Shown piece after piece: positions 43,935 to 52,866 of a stretch of 64,000 nucleotides of DNA. Position numbers and translations under genes: made by a program. The stretch is from Actinobacteria bacterium OV320 (GTDB taxonomy: Bacteria; Actinomycetota; Actinomycetes; Streptomycetales; Streptomycetaceae). How positions within the stretch are numbered: position 1 is the first letter of the stretch; every line of letters starts with the position of its first letter. A model generated the notes under the pieces. The model did not search any database, had not been told where the DNA came from, and saw only the letters and a program-made list of their open reading frames with translations. The stretch is taken from positions 124,001-188,000 of the forward strand of contig LJCX01000001.1 in NCBI GenBank assembly GCA_001298545.1, written 5' to 3'.

Positions 43935-44076
43935 TCCTCCCTCAAGCACAAGCTCAGCCGAGTCCTTCCTACAGGGAAGAGAAGCGCCACCGCGATCGGC
44001 CACGAACGTCGCAACAGACCTCGGTGTCCTACATATCTGCTGGCGGACGCAGTTGTTGTGGTACAGCAACGGAGTA
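43935..44076. other. Junction between membrane protein gene and truncated fragment
   Basis: About 140 bases with no gene, inverted repeat or insertion-sequence end that I can see. It includes a short A-rich tract unusual for the local GC content upstream in the coding end. A deletion or insertion junction is probable somewhere here. Confidence 0.3.
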
Positions 44077-44296
44077 CCGCTCCGAACAGGCGATCCGCGC
44101 GGCCGGCGACCAGGGCTCTGGCGAACTGCGGCAGGATGCGGCGCAGCACGGCGGCGTGATCCGACCAGTCGGTGGCCTGCCAGGCCCGGCGCAGGAGGTC
44201 CGGCTCCGGTTCCGCATCCGGCGTCTTCAGCAGGGAGAGTTCCTCCGAACTGCCCCAGTGACATTCACAGTTGTGCTCGTCCGGATGTGCGGTCAT
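44077..44296 (-). pseudogene. 5' fragment of an uncharacterised Streptomyces gene
   Basis: From ATG at complement 44294-44296 the sequence reads MTAHPDEHNCECHWGSSEEL and then PDLLRRAWQATDWSDHAAVL and RRILPQFARALVAGRADRLF, which looks like a genuine protein start. After about 73 residues the reading becomes unstructured (CCTTTTASASRY). A possible longer start lies at 44371. The rest of the gene is missing on the side facing the CHAT-STAND module. It is best read as a truncated remnant; no function can be assigned. Confidence 0.45.
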
Positions 44297-44528
44297 GCCG
44301 TGGAAGGTGACGGAGAGGTTCTCCAGGGCTGCGCTGAGGCGGCAGGGTGCGAGGCGTGCGGCGGAATGCATGATGTGCCCGGCCTTCGAGGACTCCGTAC
44401 GGCTTCCGCCGACCGAAGATCGCTACGGTACGTCGACCGCCGTGGGCGCCGGCCCGGCCGATGTCGCCCCGCTGCACGGCACTTCTGTCCCAAGCCTTGA
44501 CCCCTCGGTCGAGGAGGTGCAGTCTCCG

Positions 44529-44554
44529 TAATGCGCATTAGGTAATACGCATTA
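44529..44554. promoter_or_regulatory. Twin LacI-type operators before LacI-family gene
   Basis: TAATGCGCATTA (44529-44540) is a perfect 12-bp palindrome with the central CpG expected of LacI-family sites. TAATACGCATTA (44543-44554) is a one-mismatch second copy. They are spaced 14 bases centre to centre and end 8 bases before the regulator's start. This indicates autoregulation. Confidence 0.75.
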
Positions 44555-44562
44555 ACGGGAGA

Positions 44563-45678
44563 GTGGCCACTGTGGAACCCAGGAAGCGACCGGGCAGGGC
44601 GCCCGCGCCGGCCGGACGTACGGCTCGGCCACGGCAGGCCGAGGTGGCCCGGCTCGCGGGAGTGTCGCAGGCGACCGTGTCCCTGGTGCTCTCCCCGAAG
44701 CCCGACGGCAAGGGACGCATCATCTCCGAGGAGACCCGCCGTCGGGTCCTGGAGGCGGCCCGCAGCCTCGGCTACGTGCCCGACCCGGCCGCCCGGCGGC
44801 TGGCGGCGGCCCGCAACAACCTCCTCGGCGTTTTCAGCTTCACCGCCACGTTCCCCACCGATGTGCAGCATTCGTACTACCCCTTCCTGGTCGGCGTGGA
44901 GCGCGAGGCGGCGGCGCTCGGCTACGACCTGGTGCTGTTCACCGGGTCGAGCACCGGCGGCGCGGGAGCCGCGGGGCCCGACGCCCTGAGCCGCGTCCGG
45001 CTCGCCGACGGCTGTCTCTTCATCGGCCGGCACACCCCCCGGACGGAACTCAAGCGGCTCGTCGAGGACGGCTTCCCGGTCGTGCACCTGGGCCGCCGCG
45101 AGGAGTTGGAGGGCGTGGCATGGGTGGGCGCTGGCTATGTCGAGGCCACTCGTGATGTCGTGGGCCATCTGGCCGAGTTGGGGCATCGGCGGATCGTGCT
45201 CGTCCGCGAGGACGACGACGCGCCCGCCTCGGCGGACCGTCAGCGCGGCTTCCTGGAGGGGTTGGAGGCAGCGGGCCTGCCCTCCGGGCCCGCGACCGTC
45301 TTCCGGTCCGCGGATCCGCAGCGGGACCTCACCCCCGAACGGCTGCGTGCCTGGGCCGACGAAGGGGTGACGGCCTTCGTCGCGGAGGAGACCGACACCG
45401 GGGCGGCCTGGCGAGGTCTGCTCTCCGCCGTGCGCGAGGCCGGCCTCGACTGCCCCGCGGAGGTGTCCCTCGCCCTGCTCGGCAGCCCGCCCGCCGATCT
45501 GGCGAGTGAACCCGTACCGACCGGATTCGACATTCCCCGGCCGCAGTTGGGCGCCGCGGCCGTGCGGCTGCTGGCCGCGCTCGTCGCGGGGGAGGAGGCG
45601 CCCGAGCCGCTCGTCGGCTGTGTCTTCCGCCCGGGTCCGACGACCGGACCGCCGCATGCCCGTACCGAGCGTCCCTGA
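44563..45678 (+). CDS. LacI-family transcriptional regulator
   Basis: A 371-residue protein; GTG 44563 or GTG 44572 are both reachable from GGGAGA. The helix-turn-helix (EVARLAGVSQATVSLVLS, about 27-44) and hinge (GYVPDPAARRLAAARNNLLG) are typical. A periplasmic-binding-like ligand domain follows (YYPFLVGVEREAAALGYDLV, GHRRIVLVRED). It probably represses the downstream catabolic genes and itself through the two palindromes just upstream. The inducer is unknown but should be the cluster's substrate. Confidence 0.88.
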   Translation: MATVEPRKRPGRAPAPAGRTARPRQAEVARLAGVSQATVSLVLSPKPDGKGRIISEETRRRVLEAARSLGYVPDPAARRLAAARNNLLGVFSFTATFPTDVQHSYYPFLVGVEREAAALGYDLVLFTGSSTGGAGAAGPDALSRVRLADGCLFIGRHTPRTELKRLVEDGFPVVHLGRREELEGVAWVGAGYVEATRDVVGHLAELGHRRIVLVREDDDAPASADRQRGFLEGLEAAGLPSGPATVFRSADPQRDLTPERLRAWADEGVTAFVAEETDTGAAWRGLLSAVREAGLDCPAEVSLALLGSPPADLASEPVPTGFDIPRPQLGAAAVRLLAALVAGEEAPEPLVGCVFRPGPTTGPPHARTERP

Positions 45679-45757
45679 GTGTTCCTGAGCGTTCCTGAAC
45701 ACGGCCCATACCGCCTCACCCTGTGACCGATCCAGCAGCCCAGCAGCAAGGAGAAGC

Positions 45758-47359
45758 GTGATACCGGAAGCAGACATCCTCGTCGTGGGCGGCGGCCTCG
45801 GTGGCGTGGCCGCCGCACTCGCCGCCTGCCGGGCAGGACGCAGCGTCGTGCTCACCGAGGAGACGGACTGGATCGGCGGCCAGCTCACCAGCCAGGCCGT
45901 GCCACCCGACGAGCACCCGTGGGTGGAGCGGTTCGGGACGACCGCCTCGTACCGGCGGCTGCGCGAGGAGATCCGGAGGTACTACCGCCACTGGTACCCG
46001 CTGCGGGCCGAAGCCCTGGCGCTCACCGACCTCAACCCGGGAGCGGGTCGCGTCAGCAAGCTCTGCCACGAGCCGAGGGTCGCCCTCGCCGTCCTGGAAG
46101 GCATGCTCGCGCCCCACCGGGCAGCGGGCCGGCTGACGGTGCTCACCGAGCACCGGCCGATCTCCGCCGAGTCCGACAACGATGTCGTACGGTCGGTGAC
46201 CGTGCAGGACCTGCGTGACGGGACACCGCGCACCCTCACCGCGCGTTACGTCCTGGACGCCACCGAGACCGGCGAACTCCTCCACCTCGCGGGCGTCGAG
46301 CACGCGAACGGGGCCGAGGCGCGCACCGAGTTCGACGAGCCGCACGCCCCGGACGAGGCTCAGCCCCACAACCAGCAGGGCATCACGGTCTGCTTCGCGC
46401 TCTCGCATCACGAGGGCGAGGACCACACGATCGACCGCCCGGAGGACTTCGACTTCTGGCGCACCTACCGGCCCCCGTTCTGGCCCGGCCCGCTGCTCGG
46501 CTTCGAGGCGCCCGACCCCCGCACGCTGGAGCCGGTGCCGCGGACCTTCGTACCGAATCCCGATCTCGATCCGCTCGGTGTCTCCGCCGACCAGAGCGCC
46601 GACGCCGGCGACAAGGAACTGTGGGGCTTTCGCCGTGTCCTCGCCCGCAAGCTGCACGTGCCGGGCGCCTTCGATTCCGACATCACGCTCGTCAACTGGC
46701 CGCTCAACGACTACTGGCTCAAGCCGTACGTCGGCGGCCAGCAGGCCGAAGCCCTGCGCGAGGCACGGCAGTTGTCGCTGTCACTGCTGTACTGGCTGCA
46801 GACCGAGGCGCCTCGCCCGGACGGAGGCACCGGCTTCCCGGGACTGCGGATCCGCCCGGACGTGACCGGCACGGCGGACGGACTGGCCAAGGCGGCGTAC
46901 GTCCGTGAGTCCCGCCGCATCAAGGCCGTCACCACGGTCACCGAGCACGACGTGGCGATCGACCTGGTCGGCCCGTACGGCGGCACCCGGCACCGGGACT
47001 CCGTCGGTGTCGGCGGGTACCGCATCGACCTGCATCCCTCGACCGGCGGCGACAACTACATCGACATCGGCTCGGTGCCCTTCGAGATTCCCCTCGGGGC
47101 GCTGGTGCCCCGGCGGGTCCGCAACCTGCTGCCCGCGGGCAAGAACATCGGCACGACCCACATCACCAACGGCTGCTACCGGCTCCACCCGGTGGAGTGG
47201 AACGTCGGCGAGGTGGCCGGTGCGCTGGCCGCCCACTGCGTGGCCGAGGACGTCGAGCCGCACCAGGTCCAGGCCGAGGACAAGCGGTTCGAGGAGTTCG
47301 CGCGGCTCCTCGACCGCGACGGAGTGCAACGCCACTGGCCGGACGTGCGCGGCTACTGA
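45758..47359 (+). CDS. FAD-dependent oxidoreductase (FAD_oxidored family)
   Basis: A 533-residue protein starting at GTG behind AAGGAG. The FAD dinucleotide motif ILVVGGGLGGVAAALAACRAG is at residues 7-27 (core GGGLGG), followed by TEETDWIGGQLTSQAVPPDE, the signature of FAD_oxidored/xanthan-lyase-like flavoproteins. The C-terminal GVGGYRIDLHPS and LLPAGKNIGTTHITNGCYRL complete the FAD site. No signal peptide. It oxidises or hydroxylates a small molecule, likely the LacI cluster's substrate. Related genes are often found next to sugar-catabolic regulators. Substrate not determined. Confidence 0.82.
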   Translation: MIPEADILVVGGGLGGVAAALAACRAGRSVVLTEETDWIGGQLTSQAVPPDEHPWVERFGTTASYRRLREEIRRYYRHWYPLRAEALALTDLNPGAGRVSKLCHEPRVALAVLEGMLAPHRAAGRLTVLTEHRPISAESDNDVVRSVTVQDLRDGTPRTLTARYVLDATETGELLHLAGVEHANGAEARTEFDEPHAPDEAQPHNQQGITVCFALSHHEGEDHTIDRPEDFDFWRTYRPPFWPGPLLGFEAPDPRTLEPVPRTFVPNPDLDPLGVSADQSADAGDKELWGFRRVLARKLHVPGAFDSDITLVNWPLNDYWLKPYVGGQQAEALREARQLSLSLLYWLQTEAPRPDGGTGFPGLRIRPDVTGTADGLAKAAYVRESRRIKAVTTVTEHDVAIDLVGPYGGTRHRDSVGVGGYRIDLHPSTGGDNYIDIGSVPFEIPLGALVPRRVRNLLPAGKNIGTTHITNGCYRLHPVEWNVGEVAGALAAHCVAEDVEPHQVQAEDKRFEEFARLLDRDGVQRHWPDVRGY

Positions 47360-47517
47360 ACGGCCGCCGCACGGACGGGAGTTGCCGGTCCGGCGGGCGG
47401 CTCCGGCCGGCCCGCCCGGCGACAGCCCGCGCGAAGAGATCCAGCGTCGCGGATCGATCCGGTACCGCGGATCGGTCAAGCACCGCCAACCGATCCAGCA
47501 CAAGGAGGTGCCCGGAC

Positions 47518-49647
47518 ATGAACACACCCCGCATCCGCGTCGGCATCGACGTGGGCGGAACCTTCACCGACGCCGTGGCCGTGGACGCCACGACCCTCGA
47601 ACTCCTGGGCCAGGTCAAGGTCCCCACCAGCCACCACCACGAGGACGGCGTCGCGCACGGCATCGTCGAGGCGCTCGACCGGCTCCTGGAACAGACCGGC
47701 TGTGCCCCGGCCGACGTCGCCTTCCTGGCGCACGGTACGACCCAGGCCACCAACGCCCTCCTGGAGGGCGACGTGGCGACCGTCGGACTGATCGGCATCG
47801 GGACCGGCCCCTCGGCGGTGTTCACCCGCCGCCTCGCCGCGTTCGGCAAGCTCGAACTCGCCGCCGGCAAAAGGCTTCCGCTGGCCTACGCGCATGTGGA
47901 CGACCCTCAGGACACGTCAGCCGTCCGCCGTGCCGTCGAGCAGCTCCAGGACGAAGGCGCTCAAGTCCTCGTCGCGAGCCAGCCGTTCAGCGTCGACCGT
48001 CCCGAGGGCGAGCAGGCCGTCCTGGACGCGGCGAGGCCGTACGGACTGCCGATGACCGCCGCGCACGAGATCACCTCGCTGTACGGGCTGCACAAGCGGA
48101 CCCGCACCGCCGTGGTCAACGCGGCGATCCTGCCCCGCATGCTGGCCACCGCCGACCTCGTCGACGCCGCCATCACCAAGGCGGGCGTGACCGCGCCCCT
48201 GATGGTGATGCGCTGCGACGGCGGCGTGATGGCACTCGACGAGATGCGCCGCCGACCGCTCCTGACGGTGCTGTCGGGACCGGCCGCCGGAGTCGCGGGC
48301 GCTCTGATGCAGGAGCGGGTCAGCGAGGGCGCGTTCCTGGAGACCGGCGGCACGTCGACGGACATCAGCGTCGTACGCCGCGGCAAGGTCGCCGTCCGGC
48401 ACGCCACCATCCTCGGCAGGACCTCGTACCTGAACGCCCTCGACGTGCGCACGGTCGGTGTCGGCGGCGGCTCCATGGTGCGGATCGGCGACGGCCGGGT
48501 GACCGGCGTGGGACCGCGCAGCGCCCACATCGCGGGACTGCCGTACGCCTGCTTCGCCTCCCTCGACCAGTTGCGCGACGCCGAGGTGGACACCGTCCGG
48601 CCCATGGACGGCGACCCCGCCGACTACGCCGTGATCGACGCGGCGGGGGGGCGGTTCGCCCTCACCATGACCTGTGCCGCAAACGCCCTCGGCCGCGTCC
48701 CCGAGAACGACTTCGCCCACTGCGACCCGGAGACCGCGCGCGCCGCGATCGCCCCGCTGGCCACCGTGCTCGGCACCGACGTCGCGACCGCGGCGACGCG
48801 GATCCTCGACGCGGGCATCGCCCAGGTGAAGTCGGTGGTGGACGCCATGATCCGCGACTACCGCCTCGACAAGGACACCGCTGTCCTCGTCGGCGGAGGC
48901 GGCGGTGCCGCGTCCGTGACCCCGCACCTCGCCCACACCAGCGGCATGGAGGGCCGGATCGCCCGCCACAACGAGGTCATCAGCCCCATCGGCGTCGCCC
49001 TCGCGCTCGTACGGGAACAGGTGGAGCGGATCGTGCCGGGCGCCTCGCAGGAGCAGATTCTCGCCGTCCGCGCCGAGGCGGAGCGGGCGGTCGTCGCCCA
49101 GGGCGCCGCCGCCGAAGGCGTCGAGGTCGAGGTCACCGTCGACCCGCAGACCAACACCGTGCGGGCGGTCGCGACCGGCGCCACCGAACTGCGCACCCAG
49201 GACCGGTCCCACCGCGCCGACGACACCGAGCGGCTCCGTGCCGCGGCGGCAAGCCTGAAGACCGATCCCGCGGCGGTCCACATCCTGGCGGGCACCGCCG
49301 CCCACACCGTCTACGGCACGCAGACGCACCGCCGCCTCCGGCCGACCCGTCGGCCGGTACGGATCGTCGACATGGACGGCGTCGTACGCCACCACGCCGC
49401 CGACGCCCGCGTGGAGACCACCACCGTGGCCGGCGCCCCGGAGGTACTCGCCCGGCTGGTCGGCGAGTCCACCTCGTACGGCGACGGCGGGGTACGCGCA
49501 CCTGCCCTGCGGCTGCTGCTCGGCTCCCGCATCGCCGACCTGTCCGGAGTCCTCGATCCGCAGCCTCTGCTCGCCCTGGCCCGCAGCGAGTTGCGGACCC
49601 GCGCGGCCGACGAGCCGGTGGTCGCGGTCCTGGAGGTCCGGTCATGA
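47518..49647 (+). CDS. Hydantoinase A / oxoprolinase-family ATP-dependent amidohydrolase
   Basis: A 709-residue protein starting at ATG behind AAGGAGGTG. The N-terminal actin-like fold begins RVGIDVGGTFTDAVAVD and contains AHGTTQATNALLEG. The central HydA domain carries VMRCDGGVMALDEMRRRPLL, LSGPAAGVAGA and ETGGTSTDISVVRRG. The C-terminus has TAVLVGGGGGAAS. Family members open cyclic amides such as hydantoin or 5-oxoproline, or carboxylate ketones, with ATP. No HyuB-type partner subunit is present, so it may act alone or with the small HExxH protein whose gene overlaps its end (ATGA). Confidence 0.87.
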   Translation: MNTPRIRVGIDVGGTFTDAVAVDATTLELLGQVKVPTSHHHEDGVAHGIVEALDRLLEQTGCAPADVAFLAHGTTQATNALLEGDVATVGLIGIGTGPSAVFTRRLAAFGKLELAAGKRLPLAYAHVDDPQDTSAVRRAVEQLQDEGAQVLVASQPFSVDRPEGEQAVLDAARPYGLPMTAAHEITSLYGLHKRTRTAVVNAAILPRMLATADLVDAAITKAGVTAPLMVMRCDGGVMALDEMRRRPLLTVLSGPAAGVAGALMQERVSEGAFLETGGTSTDISVVRRGKVAVRHATILGRTSYLNALDVRTVGVGGGSMVRIGDGRVTGVGPRSAHIAGLPYACFASLDQLRDAEVDTVRPMDGDPADYAVIDAAGGRFALTMTCAANALGRVPENDFAHCDPETARAAIAPLATVLGTDVATAATRILDAGIAQVKSVVDAMIRDYRLDKDTAVLVGGGGGAASVTPHLAHTSGMEGRIARHNEVISPIGVALALVREQVERIVPGASQEQILAVRAEAERAVVAQGAAAEGVEVEVTVDPQTNTVRAVATGATELRTQDRSHRADDTERLRAAAASLKTDPAAVHILAGTAAHTVYGTQTHRRLRPTRRPVRIVDMDGVVRHHAADARVETTTVAGAPEVLARLVGESTSYGDGGVRAPALRLLLGSRIADLSGVLDPQPLLALARSELRTRAADEPVVAVLEVRS

Positions 49648-50243
49648 CGACATCCGAACCGGCCTCATTGATAGGTGAGTTGACGGATCCCGCCTCCGTC
49701 GACGACGTCGAGTGGGCCGCCCGACTGCTCGCCGCCACGCCCACCCATGAGGGCCGGGACCCCGAGCTGCTGCGCCAATGGGCCCGCAGAGCCGACGAGT
49801 TCGGATCCCGGCTCGCCCCCGTCCGGTCCACCGCGCACGTGATCGAGCGGGACGACGGCCTGAAACGGATGCTGCTCGCCCGTTACACGTCACGTCCCCC
49901 GACGGTCGAGCTCTACACCGACACGCTCGCACTCGCCGAGGAACTGGTCGACGCCCGCGGCTGGCGTGACTGGTACCCGCCGGGCTCGGTGCGCGCGGCC
50001 GCGCTCGCCCACGAGGCCGTGCACGCCCACCTCCACCACGGCCCGGCGAAGGGTGCGCTCAGGCAGGCACTCGGCCACACCGTGCTGCGTCTCGGACGTC
50101 TCCGCGTGGCCGGTCATGTCGCCGGTGCCGAAGAGGTCGCCGCCCACGCGTACGCCAGAACCGTCTGCGGGCTCGGCCGCAGCCCCCTCCTCCTCAGCGC
50201 CGCGCTGCGCGCGGCGCTCACCCGGCCCGGAAGAGAGAACTGA
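49644..50243 (+). CDS. Small protein with HExxH-like motif, unknown function
   Basis: A 199-residue protein whose ATG overlaps the hydantoinase stop. It is mainly helical. Residues 123-127 form HEAVH, followed by H129, H131 and H132; E163/E164 and H168 (GAEEVAAHAYA) could supply a third metal ligand as in zincin peptidases. Elsewhere TSRPPTVELYTDTLALAEEL is conserved-looking. It may be a metal-dependent partner of the hydantoinase or a chaperone-like subunit. The motif may also be coincidental; I do not recognise the family. Confidence 0.65.
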   Translation: MTTSEPASLIGELTDPASVDDVEWAARLLAATPTHEGRDPELLRQWARRADEFGSRLAPVRSTAHVIERDDGLKRMLLARYTSRPPTVELYTDTLALAEELVDARGWRDWYPPGSVRAAALAHEAVHAHLHHGPAKGALRQALGHTVLRLGRLRVAGHVAGAEEVAAHAYARTVCGLGRSPLLLSAALRAALTRPGREN

Positions 50244-50246
50244 CCC

Positions 50247-51527
50247 ATGGGTGTCGTCATCCTCCTCGTCATGGCCGCAGGCGTCGGCCTGATGCTCACC
50301 CGCAGACTCCCCACCGCCTTCGCGCTGGTGCTGCTCGCCGTCGTCATCGCCTTCCTCGCCGGGGCACCGCTCACCGGCAAGAACAGTGTGCTGGACACCG
50401 TTCTCCAGGAAGGCGCGCCGACCCTGGCCGCCACCATGATCGCGATCATTCTGGGCTCCTGGCTGGGCAAGCTCCTCGACGAGACCGGTATCGCGGGCAC
50501 GCTCGTCCGCAAGATCGTCGAGTTCGGAGGCGACCGCCCGACCGTGGTGGCTCTCGGCGTCCTCGCCGTGTCCGCGCTCGTCGGAACCGTGACCGGCTCG
50601 GCGCCCGCCGCCATGCTCGCCGGCATCATCGGCATCCCCGCCATGATCGCCGTCGGTGTGCCCAAGGTGACCGCCGCGGGCACGGTGCTGATGGGCATCG
50701 CCGTGGGCATCCCCTTCGAGCTGCCGGTGTGGCAGTTCTTCTCCACCGCGCTGGAACTGCCGATCCCGACCGTGCGCGCATTCATGGTGAAGCTCTTCCC
50801 GTTCGCCCTGGCCGCCGCCCTCGCCTTCGTCCTCGTCGAGACACGCCGACGGGGCACCGAGCACGCCTGGTCGCTCAAGTCCGTGGAGGCGAAACCCCGT
50901 TCACGCCGCGCGGACCTCGGTGACGCGCCGTGGTACGCGCTGCTCGCCCCCGCCGTCCCGCTCGTTCTCGCCCTGGGCTTCGAACTCGCCATCATCCCCT
51001 CGCTGTTGGCGGGCGTCCTGTACGCGCTGGCCACCACGACCCGGCCCGGCGAGATGAACAAGCGGCTGCTGCGCACCCTGTACGGCGGCTTCGAGGTGGC
51101 GGCCCCGCCGATCGCCCTGTTCATCGCCATCGGCATCCTCCTCGCGGCCGTGAAACTGCCCGGCGCGGTGGACGCGCTCGAACCGCTCGTCAAGGGCGTC
51201 AGTCCGCAGAACCCCGTGCTGTTCGTCCTCGTCTTCACGCTGCTCGTCCCGCTGTGCCTCTACCGCGGCCCCCTCAACGTCTTCGGGCTCGGCGCGGGCA
51301 TCGCCGGGGTCCTCATCGCCACCGGCATCTACCCCGCGGCCGCGGTCCTCGGCATGGCCACCTCGTACAACCAGGTCTTCGGCGTCGCCGACCCCACCAG
51401 CACCCAGACCGTGTGGAGCGCCCAGTACGCGGGCGTCACTCCCCAGCAAGTGATGGTGCGCACGCTGCCGTACGTCTGGGCGGTCGCCCTCGGCGGCCTG
51501 TGCGTCACCGCCGTCACCCGCCTCTGA
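50247..51527 (+). CDS. GntP/CitMHS-like 12-helix transporter
   Basis: A 426-residue protein starting three bases after the previous stop. It has about 11-12 membrane helices with two inverted halves, marked by GSAPAAMLAGIIGIPAMIAVG in the first (core TGSAPAAMLAG) and YRGPLNVFGLGAG in the second. Both re-entrant loops are typical of the ion transporter superfamily that includes GntP and citrate-Mg carriers. A soluble loop of about 45 residues lies mid-protein. It probably imports the organic acid or cyclic amide used by the cluster, driven by H+ or Na+. Confidence 0.75.
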   Translation: MGVVILLVMAAGVGLMLTRRLPTAFALVLLAVVIAFLAGAPLTGKNSVLDTVLQEGAPTLAATMIAIILGSWLGKLLDETGIAGTLVRKIVEFGGDRPTVVALGVLAVSALVGTVTGSAPAAMLAGIIGIPAMIAVGVPKVTAAGTVLMGIAVGIPFELPVWQFFSTALELPIPTVRAFMVKLFPFALAAALAFVLVETRRRGTEHAWSLKSVEAKPRSRRADLGDAPWYALLAPAVPLVLALGFELAIIPSLLAGVLYALATTTRPGEMNKRLLRTLYGGFEVAAPPIALFIAIGILLAAVKLPGAVDALEPLVKGVSPQNPVLFVLVFTLLVPLCLYRGPLNVFGLGAGIAGVLIATGIYPAAAVLGMATSYNQVFGVADPTSTQTVWSAQYAGVTPQQVMVRTLPYVWAVALGGLCVTAVTRL

Positions 51528-51652
51528 GCCGACCACTGAATCGAGCGCTGAATCGACCCCCACCGAGCCGACCTCTGAGTCGACGGACCCGCCCGGATCT
51601 GCGGGCCTGGGGGCCTGCGTGAGCCGCGATCCTTCTGTCATTGGAGCCCACC

Positions 51653-52654
51653 ATGCACGAGCACCACCTCGACCGGCGTCTCTTCCTGCGCACCACCGCC
51701 GCCACCGGAGCCGCTCTCGCCGTCGGGACGGCCCTGGGCGCGCAGCCCGCGGCCGCGGCGCCCGGCGGGTTCCCCGACTACACCTACGTCCGCACGCTTC
51801 TGACGGCGCCTCAGCTCAAGTACAACCCCACAGGCGAGATCATCTTCCCCTGCATCCGGGGCGTCTACGACAAGCTGGCCTCCCCGCTCGGCCGTTACTA
51901 CCTGTACTACGCGCCGCACGACGCGCCCGGTGGGATCTGCCTGGCCTACGGCGACTCACTGGCGGGTCCGTTCACGGAGTACCCGGCGAACCCGATCGTC
52001 TCCAACAAGTGGGCGGGGCACTACTCCGTCAGTCATGTCTCGTCACCGCATGTGCTGTGGAACCAGGACGCCAAGGAGTTCTGGCTGTACTTCCACGGCG
52101 AGAACACCACGACCCGGCTCGCCCGTTCGGCCGACGGGATCCACTTCACGTACGACAAGGTCGTGCTGTCGACGTCCATGCTCCCGGCGGGCACCACGGA
52201 GACGTCGTACGCCCGGGTCTTCCGCCACGACCTGCCCTCGCGGGGTGCCCGCTACGTGATGCTGTTCATGCTGAACAACACCACCGACCACCGTGACATC
52301 CACTGGGGTTGGTCCGCGGACGGGCGCAACTGGACTTACGACCAGCAGCCGTTGATCCGGCACGGCGACGTCGGCGCGGTCAACGTCGGCGGTCCGCACC
52401 TGCTCCACCGGAACAACAGCACGTACGTCGTCTACAACAAGGACAAGTCCAGCGGCGGCGACATCATGATCACCGAGGTCGGCAACGACTTCGGCAAGCG
52501 CGCCCACCTCGGCGTCTTCTACAACTCGCGCGGCGCGGCCCCGGAGAACGGGCGTGCCGCGGCACCTTCCTTCGGAACCGACGGCGGCGTCCCCTACATG
52601 ATCTACGAGGCGGGGGAGAGGCTCGCGGGGGCCATCGCGGTGGCCCGGGGCTGA
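51653..52654 (+). CDS. Tat-secreted five-bladed beta-propeller glycosidase-like protein
   Basis: A 333-residue protein; ATG 51653 is chosen because GGAG lies 9 bases before it. The N-terminus DRRLFLRTTAATGAALAVGT is a Tat signal. The rest resembles GH43/GH117-type propellers: GRYYLYYAPHDAPGGICLAY, SSPHVLWNQDAKEFWLYFHG, GRNWTYDQQ and GGPHLLHRNNSTYVVY. It likely hydrolyses or binds an external glycan. It is the last gene of the LacI cluster, linking an extracellular step to the transporter. Catalytic residues are not certain, so activity is unproven. Confidence 0.72.
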   Translation: MHEHHLDRRLFLRTTAATGAALAVGTALGAQPAAAAPGGFPDYTYVRTLLTAPQLKYNPTGEIIFPCIRGVYDKLASPLGRYYLYYAPHDAPGGICLAYGDSLAGPFTEYPANPIVSNKWAGHYSVSHVSSPHVLWNQDAKEFWLYFHGENTTTRLARSADGIHFTYDKVVLSTSMLPAGTTETSYARVFRHDLPSRGARYVMLFMLNNTTDHRDIHWGWSADGRNWTYDQQPLIRHGDVGAVNVGGPHLLHRNNSTYVVYNKDKSSGGDIMITEVGNDFGKRAHLGVFYNSRGAAPENGRAAAPSFGTDGGVPYMIYEAGERLAGAIAVARG

Positions 52655-52767
52655 TCCGACAGCCCGACTCCTCGGTAAAGACCCTGACGATCCTGACGGA
52701 CGTCGGCCGGGACGCCCGGCGGCACGTCGAGGCCTTCAACGGGGGCAGGGGGTGGTGCGGGGAGGCG

Positions 52768-52866
52768 TTCGAGGCGCTGGAAGCGGGGGATCCGGAGCAG
52801 GTCGGGCGCTACCGGATCGTGGCGCGGCGGGGTGCGGGCGGAATGGCCCGGGTGGTGCTCAGCGGT
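52768..52866 (+). pseudogene. N-terminal fragment of a Ser/Thr protein kinase
   Basis: The frame from 52768 reads EALEAGDPEQVGRYRIVARR then GAGGMARVVLSG, matching the start of Streptomyces PknB-like kinases, where DP..VG.YR(I/L).. .LGAGGMG.VYLG is the glycine-rich ATP loop. Only about 32 residues remain; after that it meets the stop of the HEAT-repeat gene. No start codon is intact. It is a short remnant left by deletion of the rest of the kinase. Confidence 0.55.
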
